A stretch of 54,491 bases of DNA from Verrucomicrobiota bacterium (GCA_021772675.1 JAJFLO010000041.1:1-54491), one strand, 5' to 3'; counted from the first letter of the stretch, positions 8,771 to 16,871 are shown. Notes: a model not told the origin generated them from the sequence alone. Made by a program: numbers and translations.

Positions 8771-9289
8771 GTGCCTAATGTACGAGTGTTTCGGGGTACC
8801 GATGCCAGATTGTTTCTAACAACTTATAGGGATGGCCCATGGCAGGAAGCAGCGCAAACAGACCCCATCTTAGAGGAGTATAACTATCACTCGGGAGTAA
8901 CGGAAGTGGGACGTTTACATAGGGTTTCCATTTCAGTGACCAATACGGTGAAGCCCTACTACGCCAATGGCAACCGGCTGGCCAGCCTGCTGAGACCCGG
9001 GCTAATAGGCGTTGAGGGTTTGGTCGAACGAGCGTACATCAATGGCGCGCTTTTAAGGCTGCTTATGGGAAATTATGCCAATGCCGGGACAGGCGATGTT
9101 CCCTATCAACAGTATCAGCCGGCTTTTTATATGCGGGTCTTTTTGGATAGACCGGCGGGGGATGGAAGAAATACCCTGTTTGTTACGGGAGTCAAGCTTG
9201 AAGGCTGGACTTTGAATATACCGGATGATGATTTTATCATGGAAGCGGTTGCTTTTAAGGCGATCAATGTTAAACAGTATGAAAATTAA
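8771..9289 (+). CDS. Tail tube protein paralogue 3
   Basis: This 172-aa paralogue begins at a GTG codon ('MPNVRVFRGTDARLFLT') with a strong purine-rich ribosome site 6-14 bases upstream. It shares 'EVGRLHRVSISVTNTVKPYY', 'LVERAYINGALLRLLMGNYA' and 'IPDDDFIMEAVAFKAINV' with the other two. Its N-terminal insertion is intermediate in length. It is separated from paralogue 2 by a family-A repeat, so it may depend on its own promoter or on read-through. The likely role is an alternative tube ring or tube initiator at the baseplate. Confidence 0.75.
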   Translation: MPNVRVFRGTDARLFLTTYRDGPWQEAAQTDPILEEYNYHSGVTEVGRLHRVSISVTNTVKPYYANGNRLASLLRPGLIGVEGLVERAYINGALLRLLMGNYANAGTGDVPYQQYQPAFYMRVFLDRPAGDGRNTLFVTGVKLEGWTLNIPDDDFIMEAVAFKAINVKQYEN

Positions 9290-9307
9290 GCCCGGCAGGA
9301 TCGTTAT

Positions 9308-9379
9308 AATTGAGAATTGAGAATTGAGAATTGCTGCAACGAAGTGAAAGTCCTCCGGGGAGGATGAATTGAGAATTGT
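9308..9379 (+). repeat. Short AATTGAG tandem repeats with a hairpin
   Basis: The unit aattgag is repeated in tandem at 9308-9333 and again at about 9367-9378, separated by a small perfect hairpin (cctccggggagg). Related strings (gtgaattgttaatgaaaaa and variants) occur in the gap at 15450-15780, so these are probably decayed copies of one dispersed sequence. Confidence 0.5.
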
Positions 9380-9465
9380 CAATGAAAAACTAATTCTTCT
9401 TAAATGAATGGCAGTGGCGGCCCGCACCAGAAGGGGCAAAAAATAGTGTAATGAATGAGGATTTT

Positions 9466-9813
9466 ATGGCAGAAGAAACGAATCTAAATATAACAGCGGA
9501 GGATTTGCTGGCGGGGGTCAATACGGACTTCGATGTGACTATCCCGCCGGAAATAGTCAACCCTGTGGGTGAAGATAACAAAAGCCTTACGGTAAAGCTA
9601 AAACCCTTGAGCATTGGGACGTTCCAGTTGATCCTGAAAGCGGCACGATCGGACAGCACCCTGGTCCCGCTTTTGATGTTGAAAGAATCGCTGGTGAATC
9701 CTGTTATGAGCCTGGAACAAATAAAAAACCTGAATATGGGTATTATCAAATTTTTAATGGAACAGGTGCGATCCATCAGCGGTTTAACGGAAAAAAAAAC
9801 TCTAAAGAACTAA
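9466..9813 (+). CDS. Tail assembly chaperone-like protein (short frame)
   Basis: I chose the ATG at 9466 rather than 9451 because it sits six bases after gagg. The product is about 115 residues: 'LNITAEDLLAGVNTDFDVTIPPEIV', then a basic strand region ('KSLTVKLKPLSIGTFQLILKAA') and a helical end. The position after the tubes and ahead of the tape-measure candidate, with the size and fold pattern, matches tail assembly chaperones (lambda gpG, P2 gpE type), which wrap the tape measure during tube assembly. The gene ends in a run of nine A residues followed by a TAA that overlaps an ATG. The -1 frame continues open for about 50 residues with protein-like sequence (next entry). Confidence 0.65.
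   Translation: MAEETNLNITAEDLLAGVNTDFDVTIPPEIVNPVGEDNKSLTVKLKPLSIGTFQLILKAARSDSTLVPLLMLKESLVNPVMSLEQIKNLNMGIIKFLMEQVRSISGLTEKKTLKN
9791..9799 (+). promoter_or_regulatory. Candidate -1 ribosomal frameshift slippery site (A9)
   Basis: Codons in the zero frame read GAA AAA AAA ACT just before the TAA stop at 9811-9813. A slip back by one base on A-AAA-AAA gives AAC TCT AAA GAA CTA ATG and an uninterrupted frame to 9947. Position and geometry match the gpG/gpGT frameshift of phage tail chaperones. The nearby TAATG also permits termination-reinitiation, so the two mechanisms cannot be separated from sequence alone. Confidence 0.6.
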
Positions 9814-9947
9814 TGGAGTCGCCTCTGGCCAGGCTTAGTTATCGATTAGCCAGGGCTTTTGGCTGGACACCTGAGGAAATTGGGAAACTGACCATGGGGC
9901 AGGCGAATCTGTATCTTGATTTCTTAGACGAGGATACACATGATTGA
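9813..9947 (+). CDS. Tail chaperone extension (T-like domain), by frameshift or coupled start
   Basis: Starting at the ATG that overlaps the preceding stop (TAATG), this frame encodes 44 residues, including 'RLARAFGWTPEEIGKLTMGQ' followed by 'ANLYLDFLDED'. This is a helical pattern very like the second domain of phage tail assembly chaperones. No strong ribosome site precedes the ATG, which favours synthesis as a -1 frameshift fusion to the upstream protein (about 160 residues in total), although TAATG coupling is also possible. Its stop (9945-9947) overlaps the next gene's start region at 9940, typical of tight tail operons. It is too short for routine gene calling and easily missed. Confidence 0.65.
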   Translation: MESPLARLSYRLARAFGWTPEEIGKLTMGQANLYLDFLDEDTHD

Positions 9948-10140
9948 TAATTTATTAAAGCAGTGGGCGGAGGAGACAATCGGGGAATTCGCCTTTATGC
10001 AGCCCAGCGCTTGTGACCATGATTTTCCGCGCTGGTCATGGGTGGAGGAAATAGTAACACTAAGCCAAAGCCATTGGGAGTTGCTTGAGCTGTTTCAAAC
10101 AGGTTTTAACCTCAAGGCTAAAAAGCTGGTTTATAAGTGA
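9940..10140 (+). CDS. Small CIS protein sharing a module with the next gene
   Basis: This 66-aa protein ('LLKQWAEETIGEFAF...SHWELLELFQTGFNL') is a paralogue of the N-terminal 75 residues of the following 299-aa protein ('FLKQWGREMISEFAL...SHLELLNLFQGFSL'). It overlaps the chaperone extension by eight bases. I do not recognise the family. Its place between the tail chaperone and the tape-measure region suggests a tail assembly or tube-completion role. Confidence 0.65.
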   Translation: MIDNLLKQWAEETIGEFAFMQPSACDHDFPRWSWVEEIVTLSQSHWELLELFQTGFNLKAKKLVYK

Positions 10141-10150
10141 AGAGGTACAG

Positions 10151-11050
10151 ATGAAAAAAGATACGTTTTTAAAGCAGTGGGGGCGGGAGATGATCTCTGA
10201 ATTCGCCCTTATTATACCTGTAAACACAACCACCGACCTAAAACAGGTCCTGCCTGAGGTATTTCATTGTCAATGGGTCAATGATTCTATTATGGTAAGC
10301 AACAGTCATTTGGAACTGTTAAACCTCTTTCAGGGGTTTAGCCTGACATCCCGGCAGTGGCAGGATCTTTACCCCGAGCTGCCGCCGGAAATAGCGGCGG
10401 ATGTCGAAAAGAAGGCCGGCCATTTCAAACCAGGCGGTGTCAATGAACCCGAACCCGGATCCAGCCACTGCGGATGTGCCGACGGACCGGGGCAGACGTG
10501 TTGTTCCGAAGAGCCAAAGGAACTCGTTCCCGAAGTGGTCTGCCCGGAAGAACCGGAGCGACCCTTTCCCGAAATGGTTTGCCCGGAAGAACCGGAGCGA
10601 CCCTTTCCCGAAATGGTTTGCCCGGAAGAACCGGAGCGGCCCTTTCCTGAATGGGAAGAGTGCTGTGAAGAAGATTTAGAGGAACCGTTTCCTGAATGCG
10701 AGGAAAAGCCCATCCTCCCCATAACGCCGGTGCCGGAACCGGAAATACCGATAAAAAAAATTAAGGTGGGTGGGTTTAAGGAGCTGGTCGGGAAGGTGCA
10801 TGAAATACCCGAATTAAAACCTGCCAAACCGCCTGAAGTAATACAACCTGAAGGCAGGTGCTGTTTACCGGGGTGTAACGATAAATTTTCAAGCCTGACC
10901 TGTCAGTCGGGGGCGGAAGGCTGTTGTGGTCAGGGCGGTCATGAAAAAACAATCCAATGTGCCAGGCCTACACCTTGCACGGAAAAGATGTTCGAGGTGT
11001 TAATCGCGGAGATAAACCTGGAATATACAAGATATTATGGAGATATGTGA
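10151..11050 (+). CDS. Cys-rich, tandem-repeat CIS protein of unknown function
   Basis: The start at 10151 is chosen because gaagagg lies just upstream; a longer frame from 10085 would overlap the preceding gene. The 299-aa product has an N-terminal module shared with the 66-aa neighbour (residues 1-75) and a Cys-rich patch ('HCGCADGPGQTCC'). Next come three perfect or near-perfect 13-residue repeats ('VCPEEPERPFPEM') encoded by 39-base units at 10538-10654, an acidic 'EECCEEDLEEPFPE' stretch, a Pro/Lys-rich linker, and a second Cys-rich end ('GRCCLPGCN', 'EGCCGQGGH', 'CARPTPC'). The many Cys residues could bind metal or form disulfides. I recognise no family. Confidence 0.7.
   Translation: MKKDTFLKQWGREMISEFALIIPVNTTTDLKQVLPEVFHCQWVNDSIMVSNSHLELLNLFQGFSLTSRQWQDLYPELPPEIAADVEKKAGHFKPGGVNEPEPGSSHCGCADGPGQTCCSEEPKELVPEVVCPEEPERPFPEMVCPEEPERPFPEMVCPEEPERPFPEWEECCEEDLEEPFPECEEKPILPITPVPEPEIPIKKIKVGGFKELVGKVHEIPELKPAKPPEVIQPEGRCCLPGCNDKFSSLTCQSGAEGCCGQGGHEKTIQCARPTPCTEKMFEVLIAEINLEYTRYYGDM
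10538..10654 (+). repeat. Three 39-base tandem repeats
   Basis: The units start at 10538, 10577 and 10616. The first two differ by single bases and the third diverges at its end. A degenerate relative (encoding 'PKELVPEV') precedes them at about 10514-10537. They encode 'VCPEEPERPFPEM'. Near-identity at the base level points to recent expansion. Confidence 0.85.
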
Positions 11051-11135
11051 TGGCATATCTTGCTGAAATTCCATGGTAGGTAGTGAGTGAGTAGTGCGCA
11101 ATTCGAGTTGTTATAAAATTTAAGAAGGATACGTG

Positions 11136-11735
11136 ATGGCAATAACTATTGGAGGTCTGACACTTGAAGATATTCACAAGGTGGAAACGGCGGAAAATGC
11201 CCGTTTTATCTTCCATCCCATCCCGGGTATGAACGGTAGTGTCAGCCAGAACTTGGGGCGTACCACTGTCAAACTGCTCATTGAGGGGATCTTTTACGGG
11301 CCTCAACGGCAACAGAACTTGAATATGCTTCGGTATCATTATTTAAATCGACAACCTCTGGATTTTATAACGGATGTGGTTGCTCAGGCTTATGTGGGCA
11401 AGGTTATCATAGAGTTTTTGGATGTATCGGAAACGGCGGAATATCCGTTTCAGTTCACGTACTGTATCATCATCTCGGAATATGTGAGGCCGTCTTTACC
11501 GGTAACAATCATCACGTGCCCACCACCGGTAATATCCGTACCCCAGTTACCGAATCCGACAGTGACTCCCTCGCCACCGCCGATTTATCCGCCACCTCCT
11601 CAGCCTCCACCACCACCGGTATGTCCGCCACCACCGATATGTGTGCCGATACCGATATGTCCGCCGATACCGAGGCGTCCACCGCTTATCATTGTAAGAA
11701 ATGCATGCGGAAACGTAGTTGGTGTTATTGGATGA
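11136..11735 (+). CDS. Baseplate/hub-type protein with proline-rich C-terminal tail
   Basis: I chose the ATG at 11136 with aagaagg 8-14 bases upstream. Residues 1-115 ('ITIGGLTLEDIHKVETAENARF', then 'NLGRTTVKLLIEGIFYGPQR', then 'VIIEFLDVSETAEYPFQFTY') resemble the N-terminal domain of phage DNA-circularisation/LysM-type baseplate proteins that link the tube to the hub. Residues about 130-185 are extraordinarily proline-rich ('YPPPPQPPPPPVCPPPPICV'), with regularly spaced Cys. The last 15 residues are hydrophobic. The proline tail probably forms an extended rod or tether. The family call rests on recalled pattern similarity; the proline tail is plain to see. Confidence 0.55.
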   Translation: MAITIGGLTLEDIHKVETAENARFIFHPIPGMNGSVSQNLGRTTVKLLIEGIFYGPQRQQNLNMLRYHYLNRQPLDFITDVVAQAYVGKVIIEFLDVSETAEYPFQFTYCIIISEYVRPSLPVTIITCPPPVISVPQLPNPTVTPSPPPIYPPPPQPPPPPVCPPPPICVPIPICPPIPRRPPLIIVRNACGNVVGVIG

Positions 11736-11774
11736 GTAAAAAATGATTAAAAGAATTGTGTAAAGGAGAAAATG

Positions 11775-14700
11775 ATGGGTATTTTGCAGGAATTACCTGA
11801 TGAAAAAGAACTTTTAAAAATATTGGCAGGAGAGGAACGCTTTGATAGCCTGAATATCGATATTTTTCAGGGATGTGACACAGAAAAATTTGTTAACAGT
11901 ATCCTGACGGAAATCCCCAAAGAATTGCTAGGCGAATTGCCGCCTTTGGAGGTGTCTTCAACTCTTTCGCCAAAAGAATTCACAGGTAATCTGGTGCGCG
12001 CCATGGATAATATTAAAGCGGTTCCTATTTCCTCAAGACTGAAACGCATTCTAGAGGAAACTAGAGGAGGAGATCAGGGAATTAAGGATATCGATTTAAG
12101 GAAACCCGGGGAGGAAATAGGGGCAAAACTGACAGCCTTTGAGAGGGTGAACAGAGTTCTGGCCAAGGATATACCGGGGTTTAAAGAGATAAGCGACCGC
12201 TTTCCGGAGGGGCAAAATTTTTTACAGGAGGCGAAGCAACGGCCTTTGACGATGACTGTTGGGGAGCAGGAGAAATGGAAACAGATACTGGCGGATGGAC
12301 TGAATCTGTGTTATCGACATCGGTTTCAGAATTTTCAAAATCGCATTCCGGGCTATTTCCTGTCTCGCGGGGTTAATTTGTTCAGCAGTGAAGAGGGTAA
12401 AACGTCTTTCTGGCAGTTTTATGGCGAAACTCTGGAACGCATGGAAGCTAAGGGAGAAGGGCCGGACCCGGAACTGCTGTATCAGGAATTGCTACCGGGA
12501 TTACGGATGGTAACGGACGCACAGAACACACTCGTGGCTCTGGCGTCAGGTAAGCTGGAAGCTTTGGATCTAAGCGAGGTGAAACAGGAAAGGGTATTTC
12601 TACAAGCCTGTTTTGACCATCTTAGCACGGCGCTTCTTGGCAGTTTTCAACTTGCAGACGAAGCGCTGACAGGAGAGGAAACTTTCCTGAAAGAGTTACC
12701 GGACAGAAGTGGAGCAGTGGTGGACACGCTTGAAACGGGCATGACCAACGCAATGACTGAGATAAACAATTATTTACAGGGTCTGCTGGATCAGGTGGAA
12801 AGAGCAGAGGGGACTTTAAGCGCCTTTATGAAAAAACCGGAGCTGGAAGCACTCATTATAAAAATAAAAAACTGGTGCAACGGAGTGGCAGCCAGTCAGA
12901 AAAAAACTGAGATGAAAAAGCTTAAAATACAAGTACAACTACAAAAGAATTTTGAGATGCTTGAGCAATGGGTTCAAAAGCAATTCGCACCGGGATTAAG
13001 TAACATCGTAACAGAGATCGTAACGCTGCTGGATCGGTTGCAAACAGGTTTGGAAGACGAGAACCTGATCAGTGTCATCCAGGAGTGCCTGGATTCGGTG
13101 GAACAACTAGTAATGGACATGGACAAGACGCTGCCGCTAGCGGATCAAACCAAAAACATCACCAAGATAAATGCTCTTGAAAAAACAGTTCGGGGACTGG
13201 AATCAAAAAAGATCATACGCGAGAAGGTCGGTCATAAACTACTGCGGGAACTGAAGTTTACCGAGCGGCTAAAACCTGAGCAGTTGGATCTTTTTCACCA
13301 ACTGGCAGTTCCGCTAAAACAGGATATTGATAACAGCGAAGATGCTCTTAGTCGTCTCAAAAAGAGGGTGGAATTTTTTAAACCGGACCATCTCATTGAG
13401 AATTATATTTTAGATTCAGAGGCTTACCAAAAAATAATTTCGGAGCTGAAAGGCGGACAACTAGAGGAGCAATTAGCACCGCTGCAAAACGTATCAAAAC
13501 GTTTGTCCCATTTTGAGTCGGAGTTGGAACCGAAGGCTCTTATGAAAAAACTCCAGGAATTTTACGAAAAAATAAAAGAGACAACATCGCTTCTGTCACG
13601 GAACTCTTTAAGCGAACGGGTGGATGCTGAGCTATATACGGTAAGAGAGCACCTAATAATGGAGAGGGATGTGGAACTAGAGTCTCTTCTGAATACAGCC
13701 AAATTAGAGATGTCGCAGATTCTTCAGGACAGGGAAGAATTCGGGTCGTTGATGGCAACAATTCTTGAGGGAAAGTGCTTTATAGGCTTACAGTTAGTTC
13801 TGATGAAGATGGAAAATGAGTTAACCGGTGGGGGCTCAGGTCCGGATTTGAGTAAAGCTATGGCAGACTTGAAGACAATAACGGGGGATATGCAACAACA
13901 AGTGGAAATAGCGCCTGAGATACTACGAGGTGAGATGGAAAATCTGGCTAAGATATTGAACGAAGCTCCGATTGGTGAACTGGAGAAAAAACGTAAAAAT
14001 CTGGTGAAAAAATATGCCGGCTCGCCGGAGCTAAACACAATCTTAAAAGAACTGGACCTGTCCTGTTTCCTAGATATGAAAAAAACATTGTCGAAACTAG
14101 TGCGAGGGAAGAAAACGGAATTCCGGCAACGGATTTACGAGCAGTTAAAAGGGGAAGTGGACGCGTTTAGCAGAATAACGGAATATCAGTTAAAAGCGGG
14201 GCTGCCGGCCCTTTTCAAAAGGCAATTGCAGGAACCGCTAGTGGCTCTGATAGAGCTGGTTTTGACGCAAATGCAGCCGTTAAGGAAGCGGGCAAGGAGT
14301 ATACCGAAAACTATAAAATCTCTGAGACAAATGATAAATAACGATCTGGTGAGGGCAGCAGGAACATTGGGGGAGCGGATTGACCGGCAATGGGAAATCC
14401 TTCGTGTTTTTTCCAACGGCTTTCGCAGTCGGTTAGACCAGAGCCAGGGCAGGTTGGATGTTCTGGTGGGGGCTTTTGAACCGACCCGTCTTCTCAATTC
14501 TTTTGAAGCGAGAGATTTTGCGGGTTTTGAAAAATCGGATTGCCCCGAGGGTATGACAGCCCTGGCACAACTGATACTTAAGCCTGATGCGGATACGCCG
14601 GTCCACTACTTACACAAAAAACTGACAGATGCTGAATTAGACGTGTTAAAGAAGCAGCCCCTCGATTCTCTGTCGCCAGAGGCGCAAGATATTGTTTTGA

Positions 14701-15239
14701 GAGTCTTTAACGAGGCTCTGGGCGATCCCTATCTGGGGAATACCAAAGATATGAATGCGATAAAAACAGAATTGGGAAAGTGGCCACAGAGACGGGAGGC
14801 AGATATTCTGCTGAAATTAATATCCGCAGCCAGGGGGGAAGTGGAGAACTCTCAAGGGCCGTCTTTGATTCGCTTCAACCGCTTGCTTCTGGAAATATTT
14901 TATCGAAATAATATAAAGTTAAGTCTGCAATCAATACATCCGATTCTACAGGAAATGATGACGGATGCGGATGATGATGACACAGAACAGGGAGCTGTTT
15001 GCAGGAGTCTGGCGGACAAGATCAAGGAGTTGCCGGATCAACTGATCCGAGAGCCTTTGGCAACGCGATATCAGAAGGTCGAGGAGGTGGCACAATTACG
15101 ATTTGACCGTATGGGTGTATTTAAACTATTTGCCGAAAAATTAGAGGCAAAAGAACAAAAATTAGAAAGAGGATTGGACGAGTTAACGCTGGCCTATAAA
15201 AATCTGGCGGTCTTAGTGGACCGCAAACTCTTAACTTAG
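11775..15239 (+). CDS. Tape-measure protein candidate (long helical protein)
   Basis: This is an about 1,154-aa protein, almost entirely helical, with heptad-rich charged stretches and no membrane segment. Starts at 11772 and 11775 are both possible; 11775 gives a six-base spacer from ggag. Its place between the chaperone region and the gpD/gpV genes, with its size, fits the tape measure that sets tube length. By the usual rule of about 1.5 angstrom per residue it would specify a tube of the order of 170 nm, which is inference. It lacks the hydrophobic segments of many phage tape measures, consistent with particles that do not deliver a genome. The TAG stop (15237-15239) is the first bases of a family-A element, so the original C terminus may have been longer. 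Confidence 0.6.
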   Translation: MGILQELPDEKELLKILAGEERFDSLNIDIFQGCDTEKFVNSILTEIPKELLGELPPLEVSSTLSPKEFTGNLVRAMDNIKAVPISSRLKRILEETRGGDQGIKDIDLRKPGEEIGAKLTAFERVNRVLAKDIPGFKEISDRFPEGQNFLQEAKQRPLTMTVGEQEKWKQILADGLNLCYRHRFQNFQNRIPGYFLSRGVNLFSSEEGKTSFWQFYGETLERMEAKGEGPDPELLYQELLPGLRMVTDAQNTLVALASGKLEALDLSEVKQERVFLQACFDHLSTALLGSFQLADEALTGEETFLKELPDRSGAVVDTLETGMTNAMTEINNYLQGLLDQVERAEGTLSAFMKKPELEALIIKIKNWCNGVAASQKKTEMKKLKIQVQLQKNFEMLEQWVQKQFAPGLSNIVTEIVTLLDRLQTGLEDENLISVIQECLDSVEQLVMDMDKTLPLADQTKNITKINALEKTVRGLESKKIIREKVGHKLLRELKFTERLKPEQLDLFHQLAVPLKQDIDNSEDALSRLKKRVEFFKPDHLIENYILDSEAYQKIISELKGGQLEEQLAPLQNVSKRLSHFESELEPKALMKKLQEFYEKIKETTSLLSRNSLSERVDAELYTVREHLIMERDVELESLLNTAKLEMSQILQDREEFGSLMATILEGKCFIGLQLVLMKMENELTGGGSGPDLSKAMADLKTITGDMQQQVEIAPEILRGEMENLAKILNEAPIGELEKKRKNLVKKYAGSPELNTILKELDLSCFLDMKKTLSKLVRGKKTEFRQRIYEQLKGEVDAFSRITEYQLKAGLPALFKRQLQEPLVALIELVLTQMQPLRKRARSIPKTIKSLRQMINNDLVRAAGTLGERIDRQWEILRVFSNGFRSRLDQSQGRLDVLVGAFEPTRLLNSFEARDFAGFEKSDCPEGMTALAQLILKPDADTPVHYLHKKLTDAELDVLKKQPLDSLSPEAQDIVLRVFNEALGDPYLGNTKDMNAIKTELGKWPQRREADILLKLISAARGEVENSQGPSLIRFNRLLLEIFYRNNIKLSLQSIHPILQEMMTDADDDDTEQGAVCRSLADKIKELPDQLIREPLATRYQKVEEVAQLRFDRMGVFKLFAEKLEAKEQKLERGLDELTLAYKNLAVLVDRKLLT

Positions 15240-15420
15240 GAACTTGGAAAAAATTTGTGTCCCAGATTGTGCATAGATTTGTGTTAGATTTGGCTGTGCC
15301 GATTGAGTAAAACCACAGGAATAGTATGCCTATTTCAAGGATTTTACGATTGAGACGCAGTCAAATGTAGCATGAAGATAAGTGTCAAAATGGGATGATT
15401 TATTTTTTCCAAGTTCCTTA
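15237..15420. repeat. Family A MITE-like element, copy 2, overlapping a stop codon
   Basis: The left end taggaacttggaaaaaat pairs with the right end attttttccaagttcct almost perfectly over 17 bases, the best-preserved terminal repeats of the family. The first three bases form the stop codon of the long tape-measure candidate. The interior matches copies 1 and 3. Confidence 0.85.
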
Positions 15421-15421
15421 A

Positions 15422-15442
15422 CCGGCTTCGCCGGGACTTTTT
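15422..15442 (+). terminator. Possible rho-independent terminator
   Basis: A five-base-pair stem with a three-base loop (ccggcttcgccgg) is followed by gac and a run of five T. It stands directly after the family-A element downstream of the tape-measure candidate. The stem is short, and part of the sequence (ggcgaagccggttaagg on the other strand) recurs in other gaps, so it may be a repeat rather than a dedicated terminator. Confidence 0.35.
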
Positions 15443-15565
15443 CATTCACAATTTATAATTAATCACTTTTCTAAGAAAACTGACATGGCCAAAGGCGATG
15501 AGCAACTTTCGAGCCCGTACACAGCCTCGATTATTATTAAACGAAACTTTATTTGGGCAGCAGGC

Positions 15566-15643
15566 GTTGGAGGGGCGATGTCCTCAGCGACTGGTTTTTC
15601 CGGGGTCATGTGTAGCGGTCGTCGGGGACGCCGACCCTCCAAC
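15566..15643. repeat. Imperfect 26-bp inverted repeat
   Basis: The left arm, 15566-15591 (gttggaggggcgatgtcctc...), is complementary with several mismatches to the right arm, 15618-15643 (...gggacgccgaccctccaac). The outer nine bases match exactly. It is non-coding and has no second copy in the window. Confidence 0.5.
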
Positions 15644-15905
15644 AGTCGTCCGGTAAATGCGTCAATATCAAGGCTAAAAAAATTTAAGTTTCAAATAAGG
15701 AAAGACTAATTGTGAATTGTTAATGAAAAAGCAAAAAACAGGGAGAAATTGTGAATTATTAATGAGGAATGAAGAAGGGCTAATTGCGAATGATAGAACG
15801 TTGTCAAAAGTGTAAAGCATCCCAAAAATTTATTAACATGCAAAATTGCAACAACTTAGAATACAAATTCCTATACTATCAAGTTAGGATTGGGAGCAGG
15901 AAAGG

Positions 15906-16871
15906 TTGAGCCCCGACTACAGTGTTACCATAGGTGAAAATTATTTCGAACCCCGACTGGGCTACTCGGTGCTTAGCATGGATGTCAGAACATCCCTGGA
16001 GGTGCCGGTGAATTATTGCAGAGTTGTACTTGAGCCTCAGGTGCAGGCATTGATCAACAGGGAGGATGATGTTGTCGTTAAACTGGGATATAACAATCAA
16101 CTGCAAACGGTTTTTACAGGCAAAGTTCACAAAGTCTGTTATGGAGTAACCGAAATCATTGTCGAAGCTATGGGGTCGTTTAAGGCGCTGGTGAACGCCC
16201 GCTTTCATATGCTCTATGAGAAGCGATACAGCGGGCAGATGGTAATGGACCTGGTGGGTAAACTTTGTTTACAGCCTGACATAATTGAAAATGGTATCCG
16301 TTTTTTAAGCTACGCAATGAGTAAGGGGCTGAATGTCTGGGATCATATATCAGAGTTGGCGTGGAAAAATGCCTTTGATTTTTATGCCACGGTGTATGAT
16401 AAATTATTTTTCGGCGACTATAATCCGAAGCTTATACACGGTTTTAATTACGGTGTGGATCTGCTGTGTTTTCAGGAATGCGAACCGATGCCGCAAGTAG
16501 ACGGAGTGATCGTGTATGGGGAGAGTCCGGCGGATTGTTTTGGTGAGTGTGCCGTTGGTTGGTTTAAAAAGAAAGAATTAAAGGCAGTTGTTGGAAGTTC
16601 TGTAGGAACGGTTTTCAAGCATGTAGACCCTTCGACCCGGAATACGACGGAGACGACAGAGGTGGCGAAAAATATCATGAAGGGTTTTAGTAAAAAGGCT
16701 ATAGGACAATTCAAGGTTGTTGGTCGCGCTACGCTGAAGTTGGGAGATGCCATCAATGTAATGAAGGTTCCAAAAACAAATTTAAACGGGACCTACAAAA
16801 TAACCGGAATTCACAATAAACTTAACAGCAGTGTCGGTTACATCACAGACATTACGGGAGAAAAGCTATGA
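15906..16871 (+). CDS. gpD-like baseplate hub protein
   Basis: This 321-aa protein resembles phage late-control gene D/T4 gp27-type hub proteins, which form the trimeric ring under the tube and hold the spike. Supporting signs are the N-terminal strand-rich part ('LEVPVNYCRVVLEP', 'DVVVKLGYNNQLQTVFTGKV', 'EIIVEAMGSFKALVNARF'), the central 'VWDHISELAWKNAFDFYATVYDKLFF' domain, and the C-terminal 'ATLKLGDAINVMKVPKTNLNGTYKITGIHNKLN' strand cluster. The likely start is TTG at 15906, preceded by gggagcagg. It overlaps the gpV-like gene by ATGA, so the two are translationally coupled, as expected for hub and spike made in equal amounts. Confidence 0.85.
   Translation: MSPDYSVTIGENYFEPRLGYSVLSMDVRTSLEVPVNYCRVVLEPQVQALINREDDVVVKLGYNNQLQTVFTGKVHKVCYGVTEIIVEAMGSFKALVNARFHMLYEKRYSGQMVMDLVGKLCLQPDIIENGIRFLSYAMSKGLNVWDHISELAWKNAFDFYATVYDKLFFGDYNPKLIHGFNYGVDLLCFQECEPMPQVDGVIVYGESPADCFGECAVGWFKKKELKAVVGSSVGTVFKHVDPSTRNTTETTEVAKNIMKGFSKKAIGQFKVVGRATLKLGDAINVMKVPKTNLNGTYKITGIHNKLNSSVGYITDITGEKL

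Larger units (their letters stand above)
15240..15905. other. Repeat-filled gap before the gpD-like gene
   Basis: Beyond the family-A element there is a terminator-like hairpin (15422-15442), an inverted repeat at 15566-15643, several 'gtgaattgttaatga' strings (15711-15780), and a 'tagaatacaaattcctatactat'-type motif (15857-15879) that is the complement of one at 5816-5838. A 74-codon frame at 15485-15709 runs through these repeats and is probably not a gene. The tail operon is therefore interrupted here, and a promoter for the downstream genes may lie in this gap. Confidence 0.55.

Noticed and set aside
9308..9379. Possible CRISPR array
   Set aside because: The repeats are seven bases without spacers; no CRISPR array or cas gene is present in the window.
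10085..10150. Upstream extension of the Cys-rich protein
   Set aside because: It would overlap the 66-aa gene almost to its middle; the ATG at 10151 has a good ribosome site and matches the paralogous module's start.
10369..10827. 152-codon antisense Ser/Gly-rich frame
   Set aside because: It is the mirror of the 39-base repeats of the Cys-rich protein gene.
15485..15709. 74-codon plus-strand frame before the gpD-like gene
   Set aside because: It runs through inverted-repeat DNA, has low-complexity basic composition and no ribosome site; probably not a gene.
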